Origin: Paraglomus occultum
Taxonomy: Eukaryota; Glomeromycota; Glomeromycetes; Paraglomerales; Paraglomeraceae
NCBI GenBank assembly: GCA_910592205.1
Contig: CAJVPJ010000428.1
Location: 1 to 25,434, forward strand
Reading direction: 5' to 3'
DNA: 25,434 nucleotides
Every line of letters starts with the position of its first letter. The first letter of the stretch is position 1. Below the pieces are notes generated by a model, which saw nothing but the letters and a program-made list of their open reading frames with translations, had not been told where the DNA came from and did no database searches. The position numbers and the translations under genes were made by a program. Shown one piece after another: positions 9,333 through 20,217 of this stretch.

Positions 9333-10856
9333 ATGGACGGTTTCCTACCCCACGAAATTCTTACCATGATTACAGATAAGTTTTCGGACAATAGCGCAAC
9401 CCTCTACTCGTGCATTTTGATCAATAAAAACTGGTACAGCGCTGCTATTCAGCATCTGTGGTCCAACCCATTTACCCTACTATGTGCATATCGTTATCGA
9501 TGTGTCGATGACTATAGGCGAAAGGCAAAGAATCTTCTAACGACGTTTATTGAATGCTTTACTGATATGGAATCGATCAAAGAAGAATCTGTTAGTTTGT
9601 ATTTGGAAAGGAAGCATTCCAAAAAGTTAATTTTCGACTATAGCCTATACTTGAAAGAGATTTACTTTGGGGAGGTGCAAGACCTCCTCTGCAAATGGTG
9701 CCATCTGAAGTTGGATGATTGTAAGTTCTCTCACGATCTAGTTGATAGAATGGCAGTCGGAATCATTAGATTTGCCATCCAATATTGCCCTCGATTGAAA
9801 ACACTATTTTTTCCACACAAATTTCCATCAATATTGCTAATTCAATCTTTGGCATTTGCCAGAGATCTGCCACAGTTGAGAAATTTTATCTGGGCTTCTC
9901 ATTATTCACACAAAGAGGTCTTTATTGCCTTATCAAAGGTTGCGCATAATCTAGAGTTGATATCAGTTGATTTTCGTACCAGACGGAATTGTCTCGACGA
10001 AGGATCGATGGACGCTTTCCAAGCTCTCATTCGATCTCAGCATCGGCTAAAAACAGTTAGAATACGAAAGCTGAATATAGGCATGGACTTTATGTTGGAA
10101 CTACTACAGACGCAATCGAGTTCCCTTGAATGGCTCTCGTTCGAGCATACCGATTTTGGTTCAGATGACTCAAAATTTGGACCGTTCAAATTTCCTCAGT
10201 TAAAGAGATTGAAGTTGGGACAGTGTGTAACTATAAGTACGCATGGATTGGCATCAATTATCATGGCTGATTTACCAAATCTACAGCAACTTATTATTGA
10301 TCCAGGTATTACTATACCAATTAAGTTTATGAAACAAATGTTGCAAAAGCATGGAAGGTCATTAACTAGTGCAACGCTAAAATTATCTAATAGCAATGTT
10401 GACATTGTGTCAAGTATCTGTCAAAATCTCAGACAGTTGGATATCAGCATGAGCAAAGAATTGATAATGCCTGTTGTGTGCATGTTGGCAAACATACCAA
10501 ATTTGCATTCCTTGACAATAAATTCACTGTCTGAACGAGACCCTCCTTTTCTTGGTAATCTTTTTAATGAGTTGGCCAAACATCAACTCTCACATTTGCA
10601 CGATTTGAGCTTATCAAATATGGACAGCTGCCACGTTGATTCATTAAAGAAGTTTTTGTCTGGATCAAGACCTCCTCTTAGGTCGCTAACAATTGGGAGA
10701 ACATGCGTGATGACTGAAGCACATATTAATGTTATCCTCGACCATCTCAAAGACACACTGAAATTCCTGACAATATATTTTGATATTAATGCAGTTAGTA
10801 CAAAATGTATTGGAAGGGCAAGGCGTATACTTAGACGATTTTACAGACCTTTTTAA
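9333..10856 (+). CDS. F-box-like / leucine-rich repeat-like protein (507 aa)
   Basis: Single-exon frame. The open frame extends to 9312, but ATG at 9333 is the first Met and begins MDGFLPHEILTMITDKF, the typical first helix of an F-box (hydrophobic-LPxEIL). Residues about 1-45 continue with a CILINKNWYSAAIQHLWSNPF segment matching the F-box core and its Trp-rich end. The rest carries irregular leucine-rich repeats, for example LPNLQQLIID, ICQNLRQLDIS, IPNLHSLTIN, LSHLHDLSLSN and PPLRSLTIG. In the known family the F-box binds Skp1 in an SCF ubiquitin ligase and the LRR region recruits the substrate. Such proteins are highly expanded in Glomeromycotina. No frameshift or internal stop is seen, and no signal peptide. 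The substrate is unknown. The LRR assignment is less certain than the F-box. Confidence 0.8.
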   Translation: MDGFLPHEILTMITDKFSDNSATLYSCILINKNWYSAAIQHLWSNPFTLLCAYRYRCVDDYRRKAKNLLTTFIECFTDMESIKEESVSLYLERKHSKKLIFDYSLYLKEIYFGEVQDLLCKWCHLKLDDCKFSHDLVDRMAVGIIRFAIQYCPRLKTLFFPHKFPSILLIQSLAFARDLPQLRNFIWASHYSHKEVFIALSKVAHNLELISVDFRTRRNCLDEGSMDAFQALIRSQHRLKTVRIRKLNIGMDFMLELLQTQSSSLEWLSFEHTDFGSDDSKFGPFKFPQLKRLKLGQCVTISTHGLASIIMADLPNLQQLIIDPGITIPIKFMKQMLQKHGRSLTSATLKLSNSNVDIVSSICQNLRQLDISMSKELIMPVVCMLANIPNLHSLTINSLSERDPPFLGNLFNELAKHQLSHLHDLSLSNMDSCHVDSLKKFLSGSRPPLRSLTIGRTCVMTEAHINVILDHLKDTLKFLTIYFDINAVSTKCIGRARRILRRFYRPF

Positions 10857-10958
10857 TTGCATATTACTATAACTAGCAAGGTGCAAAATTTGTAGCAAGT
10901 GGTGAAAAAAATAACTGATAAGCAAGTATCCATTAACTAATTTATTGCTATTGTGTAC

Positions 10959-10964
10959 AATAAA
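10959..10964 (+). terminator. Candidate poly(A) signal of F-box gene
   Basis: AATAAA lies about 100 bp after the TAA at 10854-10856, within AT-rich 3' sequence. It is plausible by position only. Confidence 0.4.
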
Positions 10965-13463
10965 GATAACATTTAAATCATATGATTATCATGTTTTATT
11001 CAGCTGCTATCCATTAAATAAAACTAATACCAACATTAAATTTATACCATATGAACAACTGAATCATTAAGTTTATAGTATCCACCTTCTGGCAAAATAC
11101 GATTTGTTGTGCAATAAACGCGCATCATAAATTCCGAATATATTGTGAACAGCCGTCCTACTACATGTGTTAAACTCGGTATTGGTATCTTATCTATTTC
11201 TCACAGTCTTCTTAATGCCTGTTGTCGTAGGCAAGTTATTCTTACAACAGTGGGTACAGAATTGTGATTGGCCATATTTGATTATTAGCAAGAGAGTTCT
11301 GCAGTAGTTTGGGTTGAATACGCAATTTTATAATATAAATATGTAGCAAGAGTGCATTGTAAGACTTTAGTCAAGGGGTAAAAAGGAAAAACATGTCTAG
11401 AGATAAGAACTACAAAGACTCGATATTAATATAGTAAAGTCACGGGACGAGGGTTTTTCTTGACTATATCGAATATTTACTATTGTGCATCAACTCTATA
11501 CTCGACAATGTTTTAATTTCGTTGATGCAGTGTAACGAAACAAAAAACAGTCTAATAAATCCAATAATTTAATACCATGTGATATACCACCAAATTGGTT
11601 GTTCGCATTGATCGTAATCGTATACTAATTGATAAGTTTCCATAAAATGCCTCGTCCTAGTAAACGCCAACTACAAATAGCAAACAGAAGTATCCCATAA
11701 CAACAATTCAAAAATTTAAAAAGTCGAAGATAACATAATGATCGTTAGGAATACGTCATTGATTGCTGTTTATAAATATGCAATCTAAGTCCATACCTAA
11801 TATATACAATAAAATATATACAATAATCGGACTCTGCACCATTTTCTTAGAAACAAACATGGCATACATTTCATTATTTACTTAACAGCGCGCGTTTAAT
11901 TGGCAAGAAATATCGAATAAGCATGCCCCCCAAATAAAGACAGCATTAAAACATAATAGTCAAGTTTGCGTCAACCATTTTGTAACGACAAACCTCATTT
12001 TGACGGATCTTTTTTTTGTCAAAAGTTAGTGCTTTGGGTGGATGGCGTGACACGCTCAAGTATTTTACTGTCAAAAACTAAGACAACTAGTAAAATTAAA
12101 CGTTCAATGACAATAGCACGTGACTTAAATCAACCTTTAATATTAATGTTATACCTGCACTTTTGAACTCATAGCAAGCAATGACACTTGAGGCAATAGA
12201 CAATTTTCAGATTAAACTCGACGTGTCAATACAATCCCACCTCAATAAACAATTCAGAAATACAAAATACGACAACAATTAGGCCCTCTCTTGCTGATAA
12301 GTCGGACGCAAACAACTCAATCCGAGATAGCAATGGAAAAGCACATGTTGAGTCTCTTGATACTAAAATACATTTAAAAGTCAGAGTTATTGTCTCGCAT
12401 TGACGCTTAATATGTTGGGAATATGATGGTAATTCAGAAATGCAAGCGAAAAAGCGGTTAGAGTTTATACTGTATTGTACGGATAAAGGTAGGGAAAATT
12501 TTTAATGTTTGCTATAACAAGCGACAATAAAACAATTGCTCTTGAATAATTTAAATTCAATCTACTATCCCAATCTTCTATCTGATAAGAATCGTTGGAA
12601 ATGACACGGAAGAAACCACTCGAAGACAAAATTTTTGAGCTCGTCCGAAATTTTGTTGATATTACACGAAATCAATATATTGATAGCGTAATAATTTTTT
12701 GAATACAATTAAGTAGATAAAGCGATATTTGCTTTATGGGTCGCTTCAAAATTGGACGTCGTAATTAATATGACATAATATATGAGGCAACAACCGGCAT
12801 CAGAAAGTAAATTGGCCGTGGTCTTTTATACAAACGCTTCTGCGGGTTTTTTTTTGATCCGACACAACATCAACTGGAAACATTCTAGTCAACAAACATT
12901 GGAGTGAAAAACTTGGGCAAAATATTCTCATTTAGCGCCCTTCAAAGTTATGTTATTTTCAAGACTTGAAACGTTGTGAACAACTAAACCACAAAAATAT
13001 TGTCCATTGAAAACATTTACGTTGAAACCGGGACAAAAGGGATAATTTTATATATTTGATGATGTCAATTCATCAGATCCCGAAAAAAGCTTAAATTGAT
13101 CTATATTTGATATATCATAATGACCGCAGCTTTGGTAGAGAGTTTAGAATCGAGCTTTCTTTAATGTCTGTAAATGTTTGGTATATTAGTTCTATAAAAC
13201 AGAGACTTGGTTTTGGCACACCATATTTATTTAACAAGAACAACTTTAACACAACGCGCTCCACTTGATGTCGCCAAGATACATTTAGTATTCTGCGACG
13301 AAACTCAGAAAACATACAAAGAAAATCCAAAATGTAGGAGTAATGTTATCATGATAGCACACTTTGTATTGACAACCGACAATAAACAGTTGTTTTATTG
13401 CGAGTACTAGAGTGAGTGCTTAATTGATACATGTAACTTATATTAAAATGCTATACGATAGAT
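10965..13463. other. Intergenic region, no gene seen
   Basis: About 2.5 kb of AT-rich DNA between the F-box gene and the 3' end of the convergent patatin-like gene. Open frames up to 71 codons (11966-12166; 13115-13330 minus; 13207-13410 plus) show no domain, splice structure or codon pattern that I would call a gene. Confidence 0.5.
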
Positions 13464-13469
13464 TTTATT
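13464..13469 (-). terminator. Candidate poly(A) signal of patatin-like gene
   Basis: TTTATT on the plus strand reads AATAAA on the minus strand, about 150 bp downstream of the stop codon at 13621-13623. This is a position-based guess. Confidence 0.35.
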
Positions 13470-13620
13470 CATCTGTTATAATATAATCAAACTTTTCAGT
13501 TACCCACATACTTATTAAATTTGGCCGTATAGTAGACTGTCTTTGCATTTCTGTAGATGTTACACCTGCTGTGTCTGATGTACTTGGCGGAAAATACGTC
13601 AATTCAAATAATTACTTCGC

Positions 13621-14812
13621 TTATTGATCCTTTAGTTCCTGATTCTCAACAATCTCCTCGACCAGATTTACAAAGTCAGTACTGTTAATGATCCCATTAG
13701 CAACCTTTTCGAGTTCTTTAAGCGCCTTCTTTCTTGTGTCATCCAAAGGAATATCTTCCGGTAAATCACTTTGAAGGCGATAATAATGAAAATCTTGTTC
13801 AGTTACAAGACTTTCTAAATAATTTTCTGTAAGTTTACTTGATCCATTCATCATAAGAGAAAGTAATGGACTTAACCAACCGAGCCATCCACTGTCTGCC
13901 AGATTCTCTAAGTCCGCTTGAAAATATCCTGTTCCTAAAGAACATACTACAAATTTTGTTGCCTGAGGATAATTTTTTTTTGCCTCCAAATAAGCTTTAA
14001 ACGCTGGATTATTAATAAAAACGCCTCCATCTACGTAGTAGTTATCATCAATTTGTTTTGCCGGAAAATAAGTAGGCGCAGCGGTACTAGCTCTAATCAC
14101 ATCACATATTTTATAAGAATTTGTATCGTCGTCGTTGGTGAAATACGCTTCTGTTTTCTCAGTTATGTTATACGCTGGAACTAGCACATCTACATTACTT
14201 ACAATATCATTAAGTAATTTATCTCCAAACTTATCACTTAATAATTCTTCAAGTGATTTAGGAGAATATGAAGGATGAAGAGGCCCTTCTAAGTCGTTAG
14301 GCGGCTCATTTACTTTTGTATGATTCTTCCAATATGTGGAATTAAATATATCAATTGCGGGTCCTTGTTCCGTCTCATCTGGCTCATCCGCCTTTATTGT
14401 AACCCGACGCCAACGGAAAATCGAGCTAAAAATCTTCTTTCCGTCTTCTTTATAAAATTTTACCAAATCAGATGCCCGATACATTGGACGACCAGGGTTT
14501 TCGTCATCTGACACCGTGAGCCCCAAAGAAATAATAGAGCCTGTCGAAGTACCAGCAACCATATCAAACATATCAGCAATTCGAACATCTTTTCCTCGTT
14601 TCTTAGATACTTGTTGCTCAAGTGCATCAAGTACCATGGCCGGAATTAAACCCCGAATTCCTCCCCCATCAATGGAAAGAATCCACACTTTATCTGCATT
14701 AGCTTTAGTAATTTTATTTATTAAACAAATCAGTCACACTTGACAGTCAAAAAAAGACAAATGTCATTCAATCTGTAGAAATTCAATAAAATATATCTTT
14801 ACCGTTAGACAT
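13621..14812 (-). CDS. Patatin-like phospholipase (2 exons, 360 aa)
   Basis: Predicted complement join 13621-14693, 14803-14812. The large frame has no ATG before WILSIDGGG, only a GTG. Upstream, ATGTCTAACG followed by donor GTAAAG and acceptor TAATGCAG gives MSNDKVWILSIDGGGIRG in frame, so I place a 10-nt first exon there. The protein has the hallmarks of a patatin (PNPLA) lipid acyl hydrolase: oxyanion loop DGGGIRG (12-18), nucleophile elbow GTSTG with Ser53, the conserved ASTAAPTYFPA block (about 205-215), and catalytic Asp225 in DGG followed by the usual NNP. A Ser-Asp dyad hydrolysing ester bonds of phospho- or galactolipids is therefore expected. Length is normal for the family. There is no signal peptide or membrane segment, suggesting a cytosolic or membrane-peripheral enzyme. 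It is transcribed convergently with the F-box gene. Substrate preference cannot be read. Confidence 0.88.
14694..14802 (-). other. Intron of patatin-like gene
   Basis: 109 nt. The minus-strand donor GTAAAG follows ATGTCTAACG, and the acceptor TAATGCAG has a TTACTAAAGCTAA branch-like stretch just upstream. The intron contains in-frame stops. Splicing in phase 1 creates codon GAT and gives the gene its only available ATG. Confidence 0.65.
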
Positions 14813-14933
14813 ATTTAGAAGCAAAGATAGAATGCGTAGCTCACAAAAATAAGGAAGTAATTCGTAGTTTTATAATAAAATTACCAGTTGACTATCGTGA
14901 TGTAAGATGTCTGATTACCGCATAATTTAGTGA

Positions 14934-14983
14934 CATGTCCCATGACTAAATGTTGTGGCATGTCCCATGACTAAAAGTTGTTT
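14934..14983. repeat. Two direct 25-bp repeats upstream of patatin-like gene
   Basis: CATGTCCCATGACTAAA followed by (T/A)GTTGT occurs twice, starting at 14934 and 14959, with a 25-bp period. It lies 120-170 bp upstream of the patatin-like start codon, so it may be promoter DNA, but it could equally be a small tandem duplication. Confidence 0.6.
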
Positions 14984-15059
14984 GTGTTAACGGGTATTCT
15001 CATAAAAGACTTGGGTGTAACAAATATCTTGCGGGTGTCACATAACGGGTAGACGGGAT

Positions 15060-16769
15060 TTGTTATACGAGTTTTTATCTGCTTGATCAAGCAGGTATGT
15101 CTAATAAAAGAAATACAATCTTACACGGAAATGTCTATAAATAGTCCTTTCTTTCTCAATCATATTATCACTCATTACAATATGATCTTTGACGCCCATT
15201 GTACGTTAAGATTGAAGTCATCACCATCTCGTCCCAGAGTTATACTAACTTTTCTTTGGACAGAGGTAAACTGTGACAACCCTGAACACATTGGTATATG
15301 GGAGGGCTGTTAACCAAATATGTCATAAACCGTCGACAAAAATAACGCTTGTCTTCATCTCATCTACTCAGCAATAAATCTTGATCGACTAATATAGCCG
15401 ACTGTTTGCAACCAGCGGATACTGTACTTACAATAAGTTCGTTTGTACTATGAAAACTACCACATTACCTATGTAAATAGTACGAAGGCAGCTAAAGTCC
15501 ATCATTTTGCTGTTTTATCAAACATACCCCGTTCTTCCCGGCCTATAGTCAGTTACATAGGAATCGTCAGTGTATATATGGGCCTCAACTGTTAGTTAGA
15601 ATACTACATATGATGCTATGATTTGCAACTATACGATAAGTTCGGAGTTGGCGTATCTACAGTGTAGCAGTCAAAAAACGCCTGCAAGCTTAGGTAATAA
15701 ATTCGTAGTACAAGATGACGATGTAAGAAAAAAATTGGCTCTTTATTATTTGTTTTACATTATTAACTAGCAACGCTTGAGATACGCTTCGCAGAGTTTG
15801 TGTTTTGTTATTTGGGAAACTTTGGCTTAGTTCGCATGGTAGCAGCATGGTTACATTTGGCATTACAGTTAATAATTTATACGATTATGGCTAGATTGTA
15901 TTTTGACGTCTGCATCTGATGTTACACATATAATGCAGCTAATCGAATAATTGCATCGACACATTGGTTTAAAGTTTGACATTATCGCTAGGCGTCCATT
16001 TTCTGATTTAACTCGCAGCAAATTTCTCTGACGATTCTGCAAGACACTAGACGAAGGCATATATTTTGAGATTTTAATCAAGTAATTTTGGCACAAATTC
16101 AAAGTATAGCATTCAAAAGTACTGACGTCATTTTGCATAATCGATGCATTATTTGTCGAAAAAGTTTCTGGAAATCTGATTCAACCTAAAAAATTTGAGT
16201 TCTGACATTATTATCTGGACAAGTTGCATCTGTTGCTAACTTTCTGGGTAATACCTTCTGGGATTCATAGTACTCATCTACTTGTAAAAAATAAGCCTAA
16301 AAGCTTTATCCACAATGCGTAATGCTTAACGTATACCAATTTTCGCTTACTTTTCTATCCTTATTGCTTCAATGTTTCTTCAAGATGTATGTCGTCTCTT
16401 CATTAAAATTGTTTGATTGGGAGTTGTTCCAAGCGATAAGTGACTGGTTATTTTTTTTTTTTTTTGGTAGTAGCAAAACTTTAGTACGAACAATAGTGAC
16501 TCCGGGCGCAAGGTACGGGGAAAAATAACAGTACAACTACTTTCCTTATTCGATAGTAGGAGAGAGTTTTATTAAAAACCGTTTTTGTTAACAAAATCTC
16601 GGCTGTTGACTACACACCCATAATATAGAATAGCGGCAATAAAGATCAGTTTGCTGTACTTGCGCTGTAATATAAGTGACGAGCGTAATAAAGAGAAGCG
16701 TTTGGATGTAAGTTCTATTAAATTGTCGTATGGCAAAAGCGCGGAAAAGATTTGTTTGTCTGTATGTCT
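15060..16769. other. Intergenic region, no gene seen
   Basis: About 1.7 kb without a supportable gene. Open frames of 68-89 codons (15083-15313, 15869-16138 minus, 16322-16528) lack recognisable features. A 15-T run lies at 16451-16465. Confidence 0.5.
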
Positions 16770-16816
16770 ATTCGGAATGGACATATGTCGGATTGGAATT
16801 TATGTCCATTCCGAAT
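16770..16816. repeat. Perfect 16-bp stem with 15-base loop at left TIR
   Basis: ATTCGGAATGGACATA (16770-16785) and its exact reverse complement TATGTCCATTCCGAAT (16801-16816) flank a 15-base loop. The stem overlaps the outer edge of the left terminal repeat, extending 14 bp beyond the part shared with the right end. Confidence 0.8.
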
Positions 16817-18434
16817 GGACATGTATGTCGGATTGGAATAGTAAAGACAACCAGGTAATAAAATCATTTATTGGCATTATGATATCAACCCTACTTGCGT
16901 ATAACAACTGAGTTTGTTTTAAATATATGCTACTTTAGCGTTTGTAAGTTTAAATAACTAATTTATATAAGCGCAAGTTACTTGTGATATTACCACTTGC
17001 ATATTATATCGTTCATATACACTTGAATCTTATTTCATGATACAATAAATAGTATTACACGTAACAAATTACTGCACTTCGATTATGACAGTTAAACTAT
17101 GATTTATAACGTTTCGTTACCATCATATGTAATAATATCACAATGTAAACTCTGTCAAATTTCCAGACCGCATTTACATACGTATAAATTTGAAAGTTTA
17201 GAACGTTTATTTGGAAGACCATTGCATGTATCACTGTCACAAGAAGAATCGTATAACACATGTGATCAGAATAATGTTTATTCTCACAAAACTATGCCAA
17301 TCCGAGGTTTAAAAAAAATAGTGTGAATTCTGCTAATTATCTTCAACAACTCGCAGAACGATTCATTCAATGAGGAGGAATTGAAAATTCGATAAAGTGT
17401 ACGTATAGTTAGTATTGACAATTCTAAATGTTGATTAAGAGCCGTTATTGATTATCAAATTATTCGACAAATTGTGCGCATACAGACAGAAACCACAAGT
17501 CGTATGGTTGAATCCTTCGCAAAAACCACACACCAGTCGTGATTAGCACAAACTTGTTTGATAACTCAACTCATCAAGCAATAATAACAATGGCGATAGT
17601 GAACAGTACATTGCCGTTCTACCATTCTGCTTATCACTAAACCAAATCATCCACAAGGGTTGGTAGTAGCTACTACTAAATCGAAAAGCGCAGAGTTGTT
17701 AATTTTCACACGATCTATCCGTATTTTAGCCAAATTTGGTTGACAAGCTGGCTGGTAGATGTGTGTGTCGCGACATCTTAAGCTTAAACCGAGATATGGT
17801 TAAATCTTGAATAATTTTACTAAAAGCATTCTTTCACAATGGTATGTCAGTCAGGCGATATTTCCGCACAAATCAAAGGAATTGCTCGTTTTTCAGTTCT
17901 TCTCACTAACATTTTCAAGCATATTCACAATGATATGTTTACTTATTTGCATCCCCGTATCAATATAAGGACTATTTAACGTATTCTGTAACTGAAAGCA
18001 TTCTTTCGCAATGATATGTCAGATCAGGCGATGGTTTCTCACAATTGTATTTGTCTACAAGTAGAAAGACAATTACTAAACGCATTCTGTAACTCAAAGC
18101 ATTCTGTCAAAATAATAAAGCCAGTACGGCTCAAAGTTTGGCCAATCTAAACAAGATTAGATGTAGTTGTAAGACTAGTTGATCAACGGCTCGATGTGCT
18201 TGTCGCAAAGCTGCTGTCATTTGTAACTTAAACTGCCACCCTCATAATCGTCAATACAGTAATGTTAATTAGTACATCGTTCTTTGTATCATAACATGTT
18301 AATATGCAGTAGAGTTAATATTGTAATGTTAACGTTAATAAAATAATTTTATAATGTTGTTACATGATTGTCTTTATGATTCCAATCTGACATACATGTC
18401 CATTCGGAATGGACATAAATTCTAATCCGACATA
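16784..18434. mobile_element. Candidate non-autonomous DNA transposon with 67-bp TIRs
   Basis: The sequence 16784-16850 is repeated in inverted orientation at 18368-18434 with only a few mismatches. Both copies run TATGTCGGATT-GAATTTATG, TCCATTCCGAATGGACAT, GTATGTC-GATTGGAAT, then a TAAAGACAA end. Both outer edges show TA (16784-16785; 18433-18434), compatible with a TA target duplication. The segment is 1,651 bp. The interior has no open frame longer than about 75 codons and no DDE motif, so it would depend on a transposase from elsewhere. Each terminus contains the near-perfect palindrome ATGTCCATTCCGAATGGACAT. The left end has an extra stem-loop (16770-16816). Confidence 0.65.
17820..18115. 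repeat. Imperfect internal repeats inside the TIR-bounded element
   Basis: AAAGCATTCTTTC(A/G)CAATG is followed by a TATGTCAG-TCAGGCGAT block near 17823 and again near 17996. A third AAAGCATTCT at about 18096 shares its own upstream flank (ATTCTGTAACT) with the second. The spacing is about 170 and 100 bp. These could be transposase-binding subterminal repeats or simple duplications. Confidence 0.5.
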
Positions 18435-18669
18435 CAACACTATAGCCTGCTATTTACAGTTTGCAGTAGGAACATTTCTTCAGCAGACCACTTTCCAGAT
18501 TATTTATTCCACTACTGACAATGTATCGCAGAAGCTTATAGGCAAACTATTTATTTATGTGAGTGAAATTGTGATCACTCATGCATTTCAGTGTTAGTTT
18601 TGTTGATGCTAAGTCTGTAATTCTGTTTGACATATTAATATATGAATGTAATTGTCTATTTGGAGGCTT

Positions 18670-19170
18670 TACCATTTTTCTTGCTTAATGGCTTTTGGTA
18701 AATCACAATCACTTTCAATTGTAACCACAGAATCAGTGTCTTAAATTTTTGAGGGTTTAGAAGAGGAAGATGTTGGATTTGTGGTATTATCAGTTCAGAT
18801 TCGTTTTGTAGGAGGGGTTGGTGGTTTTCAAATTGTCAAAGAGTGATTTGTACATGAGTGTTCTTTTTTCTGGGAAAGAGGTTGGGTTGAATGGTCATGG
18901 GGTATTTGGTTGGAGTAATTTGAGGAGATGTGTCAAGGGAAAGAAAGTCAAAGTTATGAAACTCTGAATAAAGTTTGTTGTTATATACATCTAGTTTGCT
19001 GACAACAGATACTTTGAGCTGATTCTTGCAATTTTTTTATCAGAATTGTGATGGATTTGTATATCAAATTCTAATTCTGCAAAAGTTGTATTGTAGGACC
19101 AGTCCCAGAGACATAGTGTGTGGCATGTACTACAAATGTTGTCATATTAATAGTACTGACCACTTGTAGC
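18670..19170 (-). pseudogene. Decayed protein-coding remnant, unidentified
   Basis: On the minus strand from about 19165, a frame reads YDNICSTCHTLCLWDWSYN and continues through AELEFDIQIHHNSDKKIA to a TAG near 18990. A shifted frame then reads KLYSEFHNFDFLSLDTSPQI (about 18976) and continues in a Pro/Thr-rich stretch. Another reads SLFDNLKTTNPSYKTNL, and a last one DTDSVVTIESDCDLPKAIKQ before a TAA near 18670. Residue composition and the way the open segments succeed one another are protein-like, unlike the flanks. I infer one old coding sequence broken by at least two stops and several frameshifts. The Cys pattern (C-x2-C-x3-C) might be metal-binding. I cannot name the family; a transposon protein is possible given the neighbours. 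Confidence 0.4.
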
Positions 19171-19658
19171 CAACTTCGTGCATGAGAAATGTGTGTTGAA
19201 ACTTTTTGAGAAACATGGCATTTGAATGGTTTGATCTGCAAAAAATAATATATAATAATGAATAATGTCGAAGCGTGTGTTATTGTAACAAAAATATATA
19301 TAATAATAATAACTTGCTTAAACTTTAACTGTAATGTCTGCCAACAGCTTGAATGGCTGTTGCTTCTCACTTCCGCTTTACAGTTTGCTTTACCTTTCTT
19401 TTTTTTGGTACGTGACTACTCCCAACTGTCTCTTCTTCCATTCTCTCTTCCTACATAAATAATTGGGTTATTAATTATACAAATATTGAGCGCACATAAT
19501 AATACATACATAATAATACGTACATCTTGTATGGCTTTTCATTGTATGACATCCTGTAGTCAGTCATCAAACGTCATCACTCCTTTGAGATAATTGTTTG
19601 GGGAAATCGTTCATCGTTCTGAAATTTCTGAGATCGCTTATTGAGCCTTTGATCGTTT

Positions 19659-20217
19659 TTATAACGGAAGTGTATTAATATATTCCCGTTCTTCCAGTAA
19701 TGCTGTAACTTGCTCTTGAAGTTCTGGCCAAAGCTCAGCATCCATATGGCCAGCTCGATCAAAGAACGTATTGAGGTCTGATTTCCCCCTGCTAGCCCGC
19801 GGCTTAAATTGACATTGACGCCATGCCTATAGTAGAAGTAAAAAATTGTTATGTATAATCTAAGGCATGTGCATGATAATTGGTTGTTAATTTTTAATAA
19901 CTTTTCTTCTCTTCTACTACGAAAATATTCTTCAGAAGACGTCTCTCCTGTAACAAGCTCATCTTTTTCAAGAGCTTCCTTCTCCTCTGCTTCCGCTTGA
20001 CACAAAGAATTTTGCTATACATTTAACGTATGCAAACATTATATTAATAATATTATTATTTATTACAATATTATAAAACTATATTTACCTCAATTCGGTT
20101 ATGCTGTCTTCATTTTCGATTTCTTCATTTTCCTCCATTTCTAAATGATAGTTGGTGGGGTATATCGGCTCCTCAAACTCAAGGTTTAGATTGCTTTCAT
20201 CAAATATTGTATGTAAA
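19659..20217 (-). pseudogene. Coding-like remnant downstream of integrase fragment
   Basis: Read on the minus strand, a frame from about 20217 gives ANLRLFNNLHTIFDESNLNL and then a Glu-rich run ending ENEDSITEL before a GTAAAT donor-like site at 20087-20088. Past a possible intron ending at TAG 20015, a second Glu/Lys-rich segment opens (20014 downward, QNSLCQAEAEEKEALEKDEL). Past another acceptor-like site (CTACTATAG, ending 19827), a third opens: AWRQCQFKPRASRGKSDLN, continuing through AELWPELQEQVTALLEE to a TAA at 19659-19661. The first block continues directly from the integrase fragment after a frameshift and is probably its C-terminal region. The others may be the same gene or a separate one. 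Splice phases do not all agree, so I treat it as decayed. Confidence 0.4.

Noticed and set aside
9161-9379. 72-codon frame overlapping the F-box start
   Set aside because: It is out of frame with the F-box gene, has no ATG at its beginning and no protein features.
13621-14688. Patatin-like gene starting at GTG 14688
   Set aside because: GTG starts are not expected for a fungal nuclear gene. A spliced upstream ATG fits better.
14320-14743. Plus-strand frames over the patatin-like gene
   Set aside because: Shadows of the minus-strand coding sequence.
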